Part shown: positions 14,218 to 24,650 of the stretch, piece after piece
How the letters are laid out: every line of letters begins with the position of its first letter
Position numbering within the stretch: the first letter of the stretch is position 1
NCBI GenBank assembly: GCA_003117195.1
Contig: BDSI01000020.1
Coordinates: 789,146 to 853,145 of the forward strand
DNA from: Eudorina sp. 2006-703-Eu-15
Taxonomy: Eukaryota > Chlorophyta > Chlorophyceae > Chlamydomonadales > Volvocaceae
Direction of reading: 5' to 3'
DNA: 64,000 bases
Notes under the pieces: generated by a model
Seen by the model: only the letters and a program-made list of their open reading frames with translations
What the model was told of the DNA's origin: nothing
The model's database searches: none
Program-made: the position numbers and the translations under genes

Positions 14218-17200
14218 ATGGCCGCTTCAGCAGCATACCTAGGAGAGCCGGTGGAGGCCCCACCTGCCGACGGCATTTCGCGTGTGATTTTCAGCCAAAC
14301 TAGTGATCTTTTGCTGGCGTCATCATGGGACAAGGTAGGGATATTGAGGAGAGCGTAGGTGTGGGCCGACCTGGGGTGTCCGGGGAAGGTTAACACAACC
14401 TGACGGGTGTGGACTCACCGAGCATGCTACCGGGAGGTGTGGTCATACGCAACAATACGGAAGGCGGGATCATACGCAACCACACATTAAAGGTGTTACA
14501 GTTGCCATGGGTACAGGGTATGCATGAGGCGGTAGGCAGTGGTTGGGAACGTGTGAAAGCACAGTTACCCTCCGTGTGTTTTCAAACATCGGGCCGTTCA
14601 TTGAATCTGCACCATCCACACGCAATCATTCACCCGCAGAGCCTTCATTTGTACGACGCCGTGACACGCCTACCCCGGGCGTCATTTGTGCACAACGCAC
14701 CTCTGCTGGATTGTTGCTTCGAAAGCGACAGCACAGCCTATGGCGCTGGGCTAGACGGGGAAATCAAAAGGTGAGGGTCATTACGATCGGAATACTCGTA
14801 AACGGCAAGTGGAACGGGGGCAATTTACCCACACACAGCCGCGTAAGATATCCTATGAAGCCATGACCTCCTTGCCGAGAGAGGTATCTCCCGGACAGCG
14901 TTGGCCGAAGTGCGTGGAAGCGCGCGCAGCCACAGGATAGCTTCGCACCGCCTTGCGCTTTCCCAGCAATCTTGTATGCCTGTTGTGACAACATATCCTA
15001 CAGCGCCCAACCGTCCTAGTGCTCCGGCACCGGCCATAGCCCAAACCCATATGCCATTCAAAGCCTTGGGCGGACCGAAAAGGCTGTGCATGAACGCGGT
15101 TACGTTGGAATCACCCGCTGACTTTGAGGCATCAGGCTCGCAGTCTGTCTAGAATCTGAGGGGCAGGGGCACCAAGGTTACAAGCGCCATGTGCGACTGC
15201 CGTCCTTTCGCAGGTACGACGTGCAGACAGCCAGGGGATCTGTTCTGGGCACGCATGCCAAAGCGGTGCAGTCTGTCATCTTCTTGCCGGAGTCAGGTAC
15301 GCTAGTTTGCATGGGACAACAGACAGCACGGTCATGAATTAAGAGTTACGTGGTTGACCCTGGCCGCCGGTCTGGCGGTTCGGTGGACCGTTAGTGTCGT
15401 GAATGTTGACTGAAACGAAGAAAAGTAAATCGCGGAGGCCATCGATGTACGCGCGTAACGTTCCCCAGTCCCCTTGTCTCACACCAGCACGATGTAAGTT
15501 CGCAGGAACGGGGGAAATGACACTACACCCTCCCTTGCGTCCGACCGGTTGCACGACGCCGTGCGCACTTTCTGCAGGATTGGTTGTTACTGGTAGCTGG
15601 GATCAGTCGCTGCGGCTCTGGGACCCCCGGATGCCTTCGGGCGTCAACTGCGTCAACTCTGTGTCGCTGCCCGGCAAGGTGTACGCTGTGTCGGCGGGCA
15701 AGGAGCGGCTGGTGGTGGGCACGTCGGGGCGGCACGTGCTGATTTACGACATCCGCAAGTGGGTCGGCTGGGCGGGGGGGCCAGCCCGGGGGCCGGTTGT
15801 TGCGGAAGATCAAAGGGAACTTCCAATGAGGGAATGTCCTTGGAGTTCCTCCTGCGCGCGGCCCTGCGTCTGCTGAAAATGGCAGGGGTCTCTCGTCACC
15901 GGTCTGTTCATTTCAATCTGGGGCACGAAAACATTTGGCTTGCTGACCTAAATATACCACGTTAATACATGACACAATAGTACATCACAAGTCGCTTGCT
16001 CCCTCCATCCCTTGCGACGCGGTGGTTCCAGGCTGCTGGGTGGTCAGGGCCCGGAGGCGCTCGAGCAGCACCGGGAGTCTTCTCTCAAGTACCAGACGCG
16101 CTCCCTGGCAGTGTACACGGACGGGCGGGGCTACGCGTTGGGCTCCGTGGAGGGGCGGGTGGCCATGGAGTTCTTTGATGCGGCGGACGCGCAGGTGCGT
16201 GTCTCTGTGTGGGACCTTGGAGTGAAGGATCTGGGAGGAGAGCCATGATTGGACCCGCCGGGAGGGGCTGTGCCTGGGTGAGCGCGTGCACTGCCAGGAC
16301 GGTGTGCATTGTGACGTGGCGGTCTGGCGGCAGAGCGCGTCAGGACCCAGGGGCGTTGGCGCCGCAGCCACCTCAGCGTATTTGGGTGTTGATGATGTGG
16401 ATGCGATTCAAAAACAACGTAATAGCTGTGTATCCTGTGCGTGAACGGAAGTCGTGTCGCCAGCGTGCTGATAGAATATAGATCGGAAGATGACGAGAGG
16501 AGGGCGGGGCCGACACAGGCCGACCGCGCACGCAGGCACTCTGGCAATCAGAAAAGAGGGGTATGATGGCGGAGACGAGGAACTTTGGTTTCGCGGGTTC
16601 ATACTCGAGGTCACCAGGCTCATCCCAAACTGGCGTACATCCTATCCGTGCCCTCATCATCCGCTCACCCTTCCCCAGGCGAACAAGTATGCGTTCAAGT
16701 GCCATCGCCGTAATGAGGGCGGGAAGGACACCGTGTATCCGGTACACGCCATCACCTTCCATCCAGGTATTCTTGGAAATTTACGCCAATATGGTGGGCC
16801 GTTTGGAAGAGACCGCAGGGTGCAGAGGGGCTTTAGGCCGTGCAGGGCGCTTGGGGCTCACTTGTGAATTGTTGTGCGATGCTCGCACAATGGGCACAGC
16901 TTGGTTGCCGCGAGCACATGTGCTGGGGTGGGCCTGCATGTTGCGATGCTCGGCTGACCCTGTAACACAGATCCCCAGTCAAAGCCGCAGCCCGACTCGC
17001 CCCATCCGAACGCATCTGGTTGCATGAGCCAATGTCAAACCGAACATCTCACGTGCGTTATCCCCGCGCGGCATGATGGTGCCCGGGATCTTTTTGTTCA
17101 TAACCGCAGGGTACGGCACCTTTGCGACGGGCGGCGGCGACGGCGTCATCTGCATCTGGGATGGCGAGAACAAGAAGCGCCTCTTCCAGACCGCCCGCTA

Positions 17201-17372
17201 CCCCACGTCGGTGGCGTCCATGTCTTTCTCTCGGGGCGGGGAACTGCTGGCGGTGGCGTCGTCGTATGCGTACGAGCAGGGCGAGCGGGACCACCCGCCG
17301 GACGCCATCTATGTGCGCGCTGTGCAGGACGTCGAGGTGCGGCCCAAGGCGAAGAAACCCGCAGCGGCGTGA
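14218..17372 (+). CDS. BUB3: BUB3 mitotic spindle checkpoint WD40 protein
   Basis: Exons 14218-14334, 14640-14770, 15214-15296, 15578-15758, 16032-16194, 16679-16766 and 17110-17372 join in frame to 341 residues plus stop, close to the 326-340 aa usual for BUB3. BUB3 is a seven-bladed WD40 propeller that carries BUB1/BUBR1 to kinetochores through MELT motifs of KNL1. Diagnostic stretches are [15 protein letters not shown] (blade 1), [27 protein letters not shown] (the most conserved BUB3 segment), [66 protein letters not shown] and [12 protein letters not shown]. The C-terminus ends in a Lys/Ala-rich tail. The first ATG gives the expected short N-terminus before DGISRVIFS. The gene looks complete and intact. 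The only doubt is the exact donor of exon 4 (AA|GTGGGT), which the frame supports. Confidence 0.95.
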
Positions 17373-17770
17373 GGGACCAAGGGCACCGCGGCTTTTACTT
17401 GAACACGAGCGGCGGCAAGGAAGACGTTCGGCATGGAGGGAGATAGCGCTGAAGGCGCGAAACACCGTAAGCCGAGGCGGTGTGGTGCAGGATCCCAAGG
17501 AGTGCGGTATTCGACCCACAGGCCCGGCGGCGGGGGCATGGAGTATTGGGTGGGACTTGGAGCCGGATTTTGGTCGAGGAGGATTTTGCGTGGGCATCGG
17601 GATGGGACCGTCAGGGCCACGAAACATGAACGTGTTCACGTTGGAGGGTGGACGTGGCTTGCGGCCGATCCATCTATGTGCGCCTTTGGACCTTTCAGAA
17701 GTGAGGACGGGACGTTCCCGCCGGCTTGCTACTACCAGCAAAGACCGGGGGTCATCATGGACAGGACAGG
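17373..17770. other. BUB3 3' flank
   Basis: Presumed 3' UTR and flank of BUB3, running up to the left edge of dispersed repeat A/B. No TGTAA signal is seen before the repeat. The first TGTAA on this strand is inside the repeat, near 18373. No other gene is visible. Confidence 0.4.
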
Positions 17771-18985
17771 ACCTGGCAACGAGTCATTGACACAATTTGC
17801 TCGGATGCCTTAAGAGGTATGGAGGCCGCAAATGGTGCTCACGGCGACCGGCGACAGCCCATGGCGAGGGTTCGAAGATTAAAGCCAGAGGTACTGCGGG
17901 TCGTGACAGCTAGCCGCCCTGCCGAAGATGATGGACATTGCTGAACACCCGCTCTCCCCAGGGGCGTTGCTGGAACGCACTGCGGTGGGGGAACCCGCTG
18001 CTTTCGGAGGACCTGAAAAAATAGATATTCCTTCATCCTGGGACAGCTCCGACTCACCCCCAACTAACTCGTGTACGGCACCCCAACCCCCCTCAGTCGT
18101 ACAGGAGGTAGCATGGCAGTCGGCAACTGCGCGAGTGTGAGCAGGTAGTTGTACGGCGGCCCGGCTCGGAAGCTACCCGGCTGTAGTGACGCACACGGTC
18201 AGTTGGTGCTAGTCGGCAAGCGTGCGAGTGGGAGCTGACAGTTGAGCGCGCACGCGTGTGGGAAGCTGCGTCTGAGCACGGTGGAGCACGGCGGGTGTGG
18301 CGGTTGGCGCGGCGCGCGAGTGGGAGTGCGTAGTCGTGTGCGTGCCGTCTGGGAAGCTGCGTGTGTGAGCTGCGTGTAAACTTAGAGAGGCGCATGGGGA
18401 TGACCCGGTTTCCCTGAGCTGCCTCTGGGCGCACACGGTTTCACACACTTGGCAGTTGGTCACTGAAAAATTGTAGAATAGGGGTGCCAGTGTGCCGCAC
18501 GCCGTGTCAGCATAGTTTGGCCGTGCCCAAACCAGAGACTGTCTACAATTTTTAGGATTCGAGGCAAGTTTTTACGTGTATCCACCCCTGGTCTCCTGCT
18601 GCTGCGGAATGGGCACTGCGTGAGGCAGCAGCATATGACGGCTGCTGCTGCTCTACGCGTGCTCCAGGACGGGAAGCACCAGCGCAGGCGGCGGCGGTGA
18701 TGGTCCCAGCGCCAACCGTGTGAGCTCACATGCACCTTGACTGTACAGTGGAATCAAACCACGGCTGAACCACATGAATGGTGGAAGTAGCAGTATGTTA
18801 CAGCTGCAAGGAGACCTCTTACCCAGGCCCGAAACACGGCCGCTGCAGCCTACCAGCCTCTTTGGACTGGTGAGAGCGCCGACACCTGACCGGCGCACAC
18901 AAAACCGAGCCGATGGCGGAAGTATTGCAGCCTGGTTTCACACGAGTCCCAGCTTCTTGCTCGGATAACCTAATGGCAGACAGTT
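17771..18985. repeat. Dispersed repeat A/B, copy 1 (intact)
   Basis: About 1.2 kb that recurs later in the window: 17772-18790 matches 24651-25680 with only scattered differences, and 18791-18985 matches 26654-26853. The match begins at CCTGGCAACGAGTCATTGAC and ends at CAGACAGTTATTGGCTTAC. No terminal inverted repeats and no convincing ORF are seen. Both copies contain GT/CG-rich simple sequence near the middle. This is likely a non-autonomous mobile element or a segment of a larger one; its class is not recognised. Confidence 0.8.
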
Positions 18986-19871
18986 ATTGGCTTACTCTGG
19001 GAAAAAACTTGGTTCGTAAGACGCCACCCGGTTCGTTTCATGAAACGACAGCCTTGGTACTGGTTCGTTATCGTACCGAACACTAACAACGAACTCAAGT
19101 TATGAAGAGCTTTGTCCTCTTGAATGTATGAAATGAAAATGCCTACATTAGTATTCGGAAACATCCTGACACACTGCAGACACAAGTTATTGTGTTCCAG
19201 CAAGTCCATATCCGTTCATTATAAGGCGTTCCTTGAATCTTGACATTACGAACCCAATTGTAACGAACCATGCTTAAAGTCCTGTCCATGATTGGCGTGT
19301 TGGCCTAACAGATGCAAACAAAGTACATTATAATGCTCTAACGTTCGCAACCTGCTGACTCTTTAACCGACTGGTTGCCCACAGATGCGAGATTGAAACG
19401 AATTCGTAAATGATATCTTCCATGTAACGAAGTGGTCATCCGAAAGGACTAACTCGCCTACCTTTTAAGTACGAAGGGTGCCGATGATCAAGCATGTACT
19501 CGATCTCTGCACACAAGTGTATATGTCACTCGACAATACATTTCGTCAGGTCGCGAAAGAAGCATGTAACATCGTCGTGTTTCAGGTTCACCGTCCCATG
19601 GATCATATCCCCTGACAATGGTCACCTCAAGCGAACCCTGTTTGCAGGTTGACCTGAGTTCGGACTTGGAGGAGCCGAAACGGATTATATATTCACTGTC
19701 CATTATCGAGGGATCTATCTCGACGGTATTCCTTAAGGTCGCATGCAAAATATGCTACTGTCGGCAGGGTGTTTCGAATGTCTGGGGAGACTGGAGCGCA
19801 TCGACCACCCAGCTGGACAAGACAGGGGCGACACCTACCGCGGTCTACAACATTAAGTTTTCAAACGACAA
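18986..19871. other. AT-richer stretch, no clear gene
   Basis: More AT-rich than its surroundings. On the plus strand 19649-19738 is exon-like (acceptor CTGTTTGCAG, donor CTTAAG|GTCGCA) and 19770-19870 continues in an open frame, but the gap between them (~30 bp) is too short for a normal intron. On the minus strand an 86-residue open frame (19748-19488) overlaps it. Neither could be linked to a family. A decayed gene or element is possible. Confidence 0.35.
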
Positions 19872-20275
19872 GGTCGCTGCATTTTGTCAGGCCATTCCAA
19901 AGACAGCCCTCTCGCCCCGCCGTCCGTCCCTTTCCCTGGATGCAGGCAGCGGACGCCGCGACACCCCGCCGCGTGGCAGGGGCCGATCCCCCCGAGGAGT
20001 CACCTGTCACGGGAGCAGGCGGCGGCGGCAGCACGCCAAGGCAGCTGCCTTCCGCTGCTGGCGACGGGGCGGCGGCGGTGCAGGTGCGGCCGGGCGTTCT
20101 GGACGGGCTGCAAGGGGGCTGCGGGGGCAGGCGCGGTCGCTGCATTTTGTCAGGCCGTTCCGAACACGGCCCTCTCACCCCGCGGTCCGTCCCTTTCCCT
20201 GGATGCAGCCAGCGCGCGCCGCGGCGGGGCGTCGCGTGGCAGGGGCCGATCCCCCCGAGGAGTCACCTGTCACAG
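19872..20275 (+). repeat. Two-copy direct repeat with exon-like ends
   Basis: The segment 19872-20012 is repeated at 20135-20275 (period 263 bp). Each copy starts GGTCGCTGCATTTTGTCAGG, passes a CCCTTTCCCTGGATGCAG that looks like a splice acceptor, and ends CCGAGGAGTCACCTGTCAC. Between the copies is Gly/Ala-coding DNA. If GCAG is used, each copy provides an exon reading AGADPPEESPVTG. Whether it is transcribed is unknown. Confidence 0.55.
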
Positions 20276-20356
20276 GCAAACTCTAGCAAACTCCATATTC
20301 AGTATGAAGCCGCACAGCACTTCGTAACTCATTCGTAACTGCTTCGTTTTAAATGT

Positions 20357-20614
20357 GTGGAGATAATTCGTAACTACTGGCTGGATGTGCTGGCGGGGCC
20401 GGTCGGAACTTCAGGGCTGGGCCTGGTGCAGCTGCTGTGGGAGAGCCCACGTGGAAACGCGGCGCTCTTGTTTGGCCTCTCGGCTGTCCTGCTGCTGATG
20501 CCGGCCGTCAAGCGGTTCGTGGTGCCGGCTGTCAAGCGGTTGGTGATGCCGGCCGGCCGGCCAGTGGTTGGTGCAGGCTTTGGGCTGTTGAAACTGATCT
20601 GGTGGCGAAACTGA
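20357..20614 (+). CDS. Small hydrophobic ORF carried by repeat C (85 aa)
   Basis: This open frame reads MEIIRNYWLDVLAG at its start. It then has a hydrophobic segment (NAALLFGLSAVLLLMPAV) followed by a duplicated AVKRFVVPAVKRLVMPAG and a Trp-Trp C-terminus. I do not recognise the family. The same reading frame persists in two further copies of the repeat (minus strand near 21184-20945 and 27547-27370). That suggests either a captured gene exon or an element-encoded membrane peptide. The ATG lies just outside the repeated part, so the start is uncertain. Confidence 0.35.
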   Translation: MEIIRNYWLDVLAGPVGTSGLGLVQLLWESPRGNAALLFGLSAVLLLMPAVKRFVVPAVKRLVMPAGRPVVGAGFGLLKLIWWRN

Positions 20615-20861
20615 TGGGGGTGCACTTTGCATTAGTACACATGGAATGAGGACAACACAACTTGCCTGAACTCTTATGCACTATGCACTCACAAGCTTGC
20701 ATGAGTACACATCGAGTGAGTACACATCTGAAGGGACAGGGTGCTTCAGTGTACAGGGGTCTGATGCTGCAAGGCAGCATGACACAGTACTTGAACTGTA
20801 TTCTTCAGAAGCTAGCGCTTGTTTTTAGCCCTATAAAAAACAGCCGCAGCTGCAACACACT
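20379..20861 (+). repeat. Repeat C, copy 1 (left arm of inverted pair)
   Basis: The segment 20379-20698 is the reverse complement of 20862-21184, making a large inverted repeat with ~320 bp arms and a ~165 bp spacer. The spacer (20729-20861) also occurs in the third copy, near 27047-27187. The unit therefore runs to about 20861 and was duplicated in inverted orientation. Confidence 0.8.
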
Positions 20862-21184
20862 TGTGAGTGCATAGTGCATAAGAGTTCAGGCGTGTTGTCC
20901 TCATTCCATGTGTACTAATGCAAACTGCACCCCCATCAGTTTCGCCACCAGATCAGTTTCAACAGCCCAAAGCTTGCACCAACCACTGGCCGGCCGGCAT
21001 CACCAACCGCTTGACAGCCGGCACCACGAACCGCTTGACGGCCGGCATCAGCAGCAGGACAGCCGAGAGGCCAAACAAGAGCGCCGCATTTCCACGTGGG
21101 CTCTCCCACAGCAGCTGCACCAGGCCCAGCCCTGAAGTTCCGACCGGCCCCGCCAGCACATCAAGCCAGCACATCCAGCCAGTC
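20862..21184 (-). repeat. Repeat C, copy 2 (right arm, inverted)
   Basis: Near-perfect reverse complement of 20379-20698. It carries the same hydrophobic reading frame on the minus strand, with a small length difference near the C-terminus that puts the final residues out of frame. A transcript across both arms would fold into a long hairpin. Confidence 0.8.
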
Positions 21185-21200
21185 TGAGCAGCAGGAGCGC

Positions 21201-21615
21201 TCACGCTTGCTTAGCGTGTGCCCTCGAGCTCGTCCTCATCAAAAAGGCATACAAGGCCCCCAGAACCTCCACAAGGACGTCTGCACAGAGTGGAGGCAGG
21301 CGCAGATTGGAGGAAAACCCTTCCGGCGTACGCCCTCCCAGCCCCAGCCCCAGCCTCAGCCTCAGCCTAGGTCCGCAGCGCATCCGCAAAACACTTACCG
21401 CGCGGAGGTTGCTTTTGCAGCTCCTCGCGGACCTCATCGATCTTCTTCTGGACGTCCGCCTCGATCTTCTTCTGGACGTCCGCCTCGATCTTCTTCTGGA
21501 AGTCCGCCTCCTTCTTCTGGAAGACCGCCTCGACCTTAAGGCGCACCCGGTTCTCGAGCTGGTCGATTAGCTCCTGCGGAATATCGCTCATCTGGAGCTT
21601 CGGCGGTGTGGACAT
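21201..21615 (-). CDS. Small coiled-coil protein, two exons, 98 aa
   Basis: Exon 1 is 21615-21399 and exon 2 is 21280-21201. The donor (CGCG|GTAAGT) and acceptor (CTCTGTGCAG) are strong and the phase fits. The product starts MSTPPKLQMSDIPQELIDQL, then runs through Lys/Glu-rich heptads built from an 8-residue repeat (K-K-x-E-A-D-V/F-Q, about four copies, from a 24 bp DNA repeat). It ends in a short hydrophobic stretch and a basic tail (VLGALYAFLMRTSSRAHAKQA). A coiled coil is evident and the function is unknown. An in-frame upstream Met exists at 21768, but the acidic/helical part begins at 21615 or 21591. It sits directly beside repeat C, so it may belong to a mobile unit. Confidence 0.5.
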
Positions 21616-22177
21616 TTTGAGAATCTTAAGCAGTCTGCGTGTACCTTGCCTTTTGGAAATTGCGCTGTATGTATGGCTGCTCAAAGTTTGGAAGAATTCT
21701 ACATAAAGGAGAAATGGCCGCAGGTTTAGGAGAAATGGGCAAATGGCAGCAGATGATGGTACGGCCATGGCATTCTTCCACCTTCCATCCCCAGCTCATC
21801 AAGCTTTTCTAAACGATATTTCCTCGAGCTAAAGCCAGCCTCAGCTCATAGAGCTCCAAGCTCTTGCCGCAGCAACCTTGTTGAGCCCCTGTCGCGCTCT
21901 AGGGCACATTCTGCTTACGAAGATTAGTGTAACCTTAACAATTCATTGCGGCACAACTGCCTTTTCTCGGCGGCCAGCTCGTCGCGCCGATACCTCGCTA
22001 CGGCCGCGAGACAAGATACAATCATACATTTGCAATTTTTCAAGCCTCTGCGGCATAACGGAGTCGGGCTTCCTTGGCAACCTGGCTGCGAGCAGTGCTG
22101 GTCTGGCCACGGGCGGTGATGCGCGGAGGGGTCGCGGCTTCCATGGAGCTGGACAGGCAGCCCATTCGGCTCGAAAG
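21616..22177. other. Intergenic
   Basis: Presumed 5' region of the small coiled-coil gene plus the flank of the kinase remnant. I see no supported feature. Confidence 0.4.
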
Positions 22178-23015
22178 TCATTTGCGGCGAGGCCTGCATG
22201 CACTCTTGCTGCGGTATTGACGACGGCGGTTGTCGGATGCTGTCGCCTTCAGCCGCGGCATGAAAGTGGTCCGCCGTGATGACAGCCTGACAGCCTCAGC
22301 TGCAGCTGCGCCATCGGTGTTGTCCAACTCTAGGCTACACCGCGCCAGCAGCCCGGAGTCCAGGCACTGGCGGAGGCTGCCCGCATCACACAGCTCCTGA
22401 ATGAGGGTCAGCCGCCACACCTCCGGTTCTGAGCTGACGACGGAGAACGGGGGAACGGCACTACCATCCATCGGCGCCACTACAGGTCCTGTCCGGGCTT
22501 GAGCTCCCTTCGCGCGGCAAGGGCGATTTCGGTTCCGCCTGCTTGCGGTAGAGCAGCCTCAGGTCGGGATACACACGAATGTGGCCACGGAACCAGCTGT
22601 CACTTGCAAGCGGCGCCCCCTTACGAGGAGGTGACACAAACGGGTTGCACTGGTTCGGCGGTGCAGTGGCGGGTCTGGGCGCATAAGCCGGGGATCGATA
22701 TCTCTCCAGGCAGCGCAGCTGGTGGGCGTAGATAGCGACGAGGTTGGGGTGGCTGAAAGAGGAGGCCATAGCCGCCTCTTGGAGGGGTCCACCCTGGCAT
22801 CATCACTTGGCGTCGGGGAAGGGTCGCACCAGCGGCAAACTTGGCGCTGGGCTTGGTCGTAGTACGGGAGGCGGCCGCTCCACCTCATCCTGCGGTGTGG
22901 AGACACTCCACTCAGACCTCATGAACTTGACTGCGCTGCTGTGCTTCAAGGAGCACAGGACGCCTGGCCTTGCATTCGAGCTACATACATGCGCCGTGGC
23001 CGGGCTTGCATAACG
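22178..23015 (-). pseudogene. Broken TKL-type protein kinase N-lobe
   Basis: The minus strand encodes pieces of a kinase N-lobe in the style of algal tyrosine-kinase-like (TKL) kinases. They are a beta3-like AVKFMRSE (near 22930), helix C with QEAAMASSFSHPNLVAIYAHQL (near 22790-22720), and beta4/5 plus hinge with EVWRLTLIQELCDAGSLRQCL (near 22425-22360). The Gly-rich loop, HRD, DFG and the whole C-lobe are absent. Between the first two blocks, which share one frame, lie two adjacent stop codons (TGA TGA, near 22803-22798). Between the second and third blocks the frame changes. Introns could in principle explain this, but no good GT-AG pair removes the stops, so a decayed fragment is more likely. 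Confidence 0.65.
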
Positions 23016-23687
23016 GTTGGGGCTCCGTGCGGCCCTGCCACATGTGTCCTTGCAAGATATGCCATAGGCCAGCTTAACAGCAAAAGACCAGTTGCTGCTT
23101 GGCCGGGTGGGGCAGGAAGGCGCCGGCGTCAGGGAAGCTGGCACCTGCTCAGGGCTTGAACGTACACGCAGGGTCCAGAGCTCTGGGACGGAAGCGGTTG
23201 AGCAGTTGCAGATCGCAGGCGGAAACGAATGAACATCGGATGGCAGGGTAATAGGGAATGAAATATGTGCAAGTGGAGGAGCTCAACGTAAGGGCTGCTA
23301 ATCCCGCACCTATGGTTGAATGAAGGTGATGACTTGTCCCCACAACGGGGCGGAACCCTCCCTCACTTATTGGGCAGAGCCGTGCCAGCGTGCCCACCCA
23401 TGGAGATGCTCAAACAGTGCACCGCCGAACACTGCTAGCTGCGGCGGCGGCGGCAGCGGTGACGGCAGCATGAATCACCATGAATCACGTCTCAGTGGAC
23501 CCCGCGGGTCATACATCGATGACAATCGAAGCCTCTCCATAATTAGCTGCGAAGGAAGATCCGCGCCACTTACCGAGCCACTACCACATGCGCATTGTTA
23601 CCGGTGTTACCATTGTTAAATGGAACTATTACCGGTGGGACCCGCTGAGAAAGGGGTGGAGACAGGAGGCGATGATGTCTGGTGCGG
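23016..23687. other. Intergenic
   Basis: No supported gene on either strand. It contains a short GGC/GCG-rich tract around 23440-23470. Confidence 0.4.
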
Positions 23688-24208
23688 GTTGCTGGCAGTG
23701 TTGCTATCTTAAATAAAAAGAATATTTACTGGCCAAAACCCCGGAAATTTTCTATTTCCCGGACCCCCAAGAAACCTGCGAGATTTCATTTTATTTGACG
23801 CTGTGGAGAGCTGGAAATCTGCCCTGCCAACTATTTTCCAGACTACCAAAAAGGCCTGGAAATCAGCAGGCGCAGGGGCAATTCCTGCATCGTACACCTG
23901 TCTACCAGGTGTACGCCAACACACACTCGAATGCCCTGTCCCCAACTCCTGGTTACCCTCCCATATGCATCCGCGACGCAAGGAAAGGGCTCCAAGACTG
24001 AGAATCTATGCTGTAGCTGTTGTAGCAGTGGCCCTGCTGTCGAAACACGCAGAAATATTTCCGGCCTGCCTTGGAGGTTTTTATTTCCTGGCACCTCGGA
24101 AGCCCCCCCAAATCTGCCCTGCCAAAGTTTTTTTGGCTACTGGCGACAGGCCGGAAACCTGCGGAATTCTATTTCCCCGTTTTGGAAGATAGCAACACTG
24201 GTTGCGGG
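23688..24208. mobile_element. hAT-like MITE with perfect 15 bp TIRs
   Basis: The element spans 23696-24200. Its ends are CAGTGTTGCTATCTT (left) and AAGATAGCAACACTG (right), an exact 15 bp inverted repeat. It is flanked by 8 bp GTTGCTGG (23688-23695) and GTTGCGGG (24201-24208), a target-site duplication with one mismatch. The CAGTG start and 8 bp duplication fit the hAT superfamily. At 505 bp, with no transposase frame, it is non-autonomous. The subterminal regions also pair loosely (CCGGAAA...TTCTATTTCCC occurs near both ends). Confidence 0.85.
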
Positions 24209-24256
24209 TGGTAAAAACCGCCACGGCTGTAGGGTGTAGGCCTACCAGACACAGAC

Positions 24257-24600
24257 GTGGATGGCGCCCTGGTTATGCACTGGGGAGCACAGTTGGACAA
24301 GGTTCGAGTCAGGTTCACGAGGATTGCGCAACTATCGCTGTCCACCTTCAGGACTGCGACAGCAGCAGCGGTGTACGGGCTGCATAGACTCACTTGGCAC
24401 ATGGAGCATGGTGGGATGCCGTCGGAGGCAGTTGTCGACAAACTCGAAGGGTCGACGGCACGCCTGGTAGGTCGGGCTCAGGGCCCCGAAGCCACCGAGA
24501 GGGGGCCTACTGGGATGCCACGCAGTCTGCGGCCTGGGCACCCGGCTGTGGGAGGTTTCGGCGCGCTGCCGCTGCGGGAACATATCTGCTCGTGATGGGC
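24257..24600 (+). mobile_element. LINE-like reverse transcriptase fragment
   Basis: An open frame (24257-24595) reads through WHMEHGGMPSEAVVDKLEG and ARLVGRAQGPEATERG to PAVGGFGALPLREHI. This resembles the region after the catalytic core in algal non-LTR retrotransposon ORF2 proteins. No YADD catalytic box is present. The fragment is cut off on its right by dispersed repeat A/B at about 24651. It is a remnant only, and the family name is not assigned. Confidence 0.55.
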
Positions 24601-24650
24601 CTCAGCAGCCGTGTGATACATGAGGAGGACCCGCCACCAGCGGACCGCCA

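Noticed and set aside
19488..19748. 86-codon minus-strand ORF with protein-like composition
   Set aside because: It overlaps an equally plausible plus-strand exon-like segment. No family match or chained exons on either strand.
23498..23513. 16 bp identical to the edge of the LINE-like insertion (GGACCCCGCGGGTCAT)
   Set aside because: Only 16 bp around a near-palindromic GC core. A chance match is not excluded and no flanking similarity supports a second insertion.
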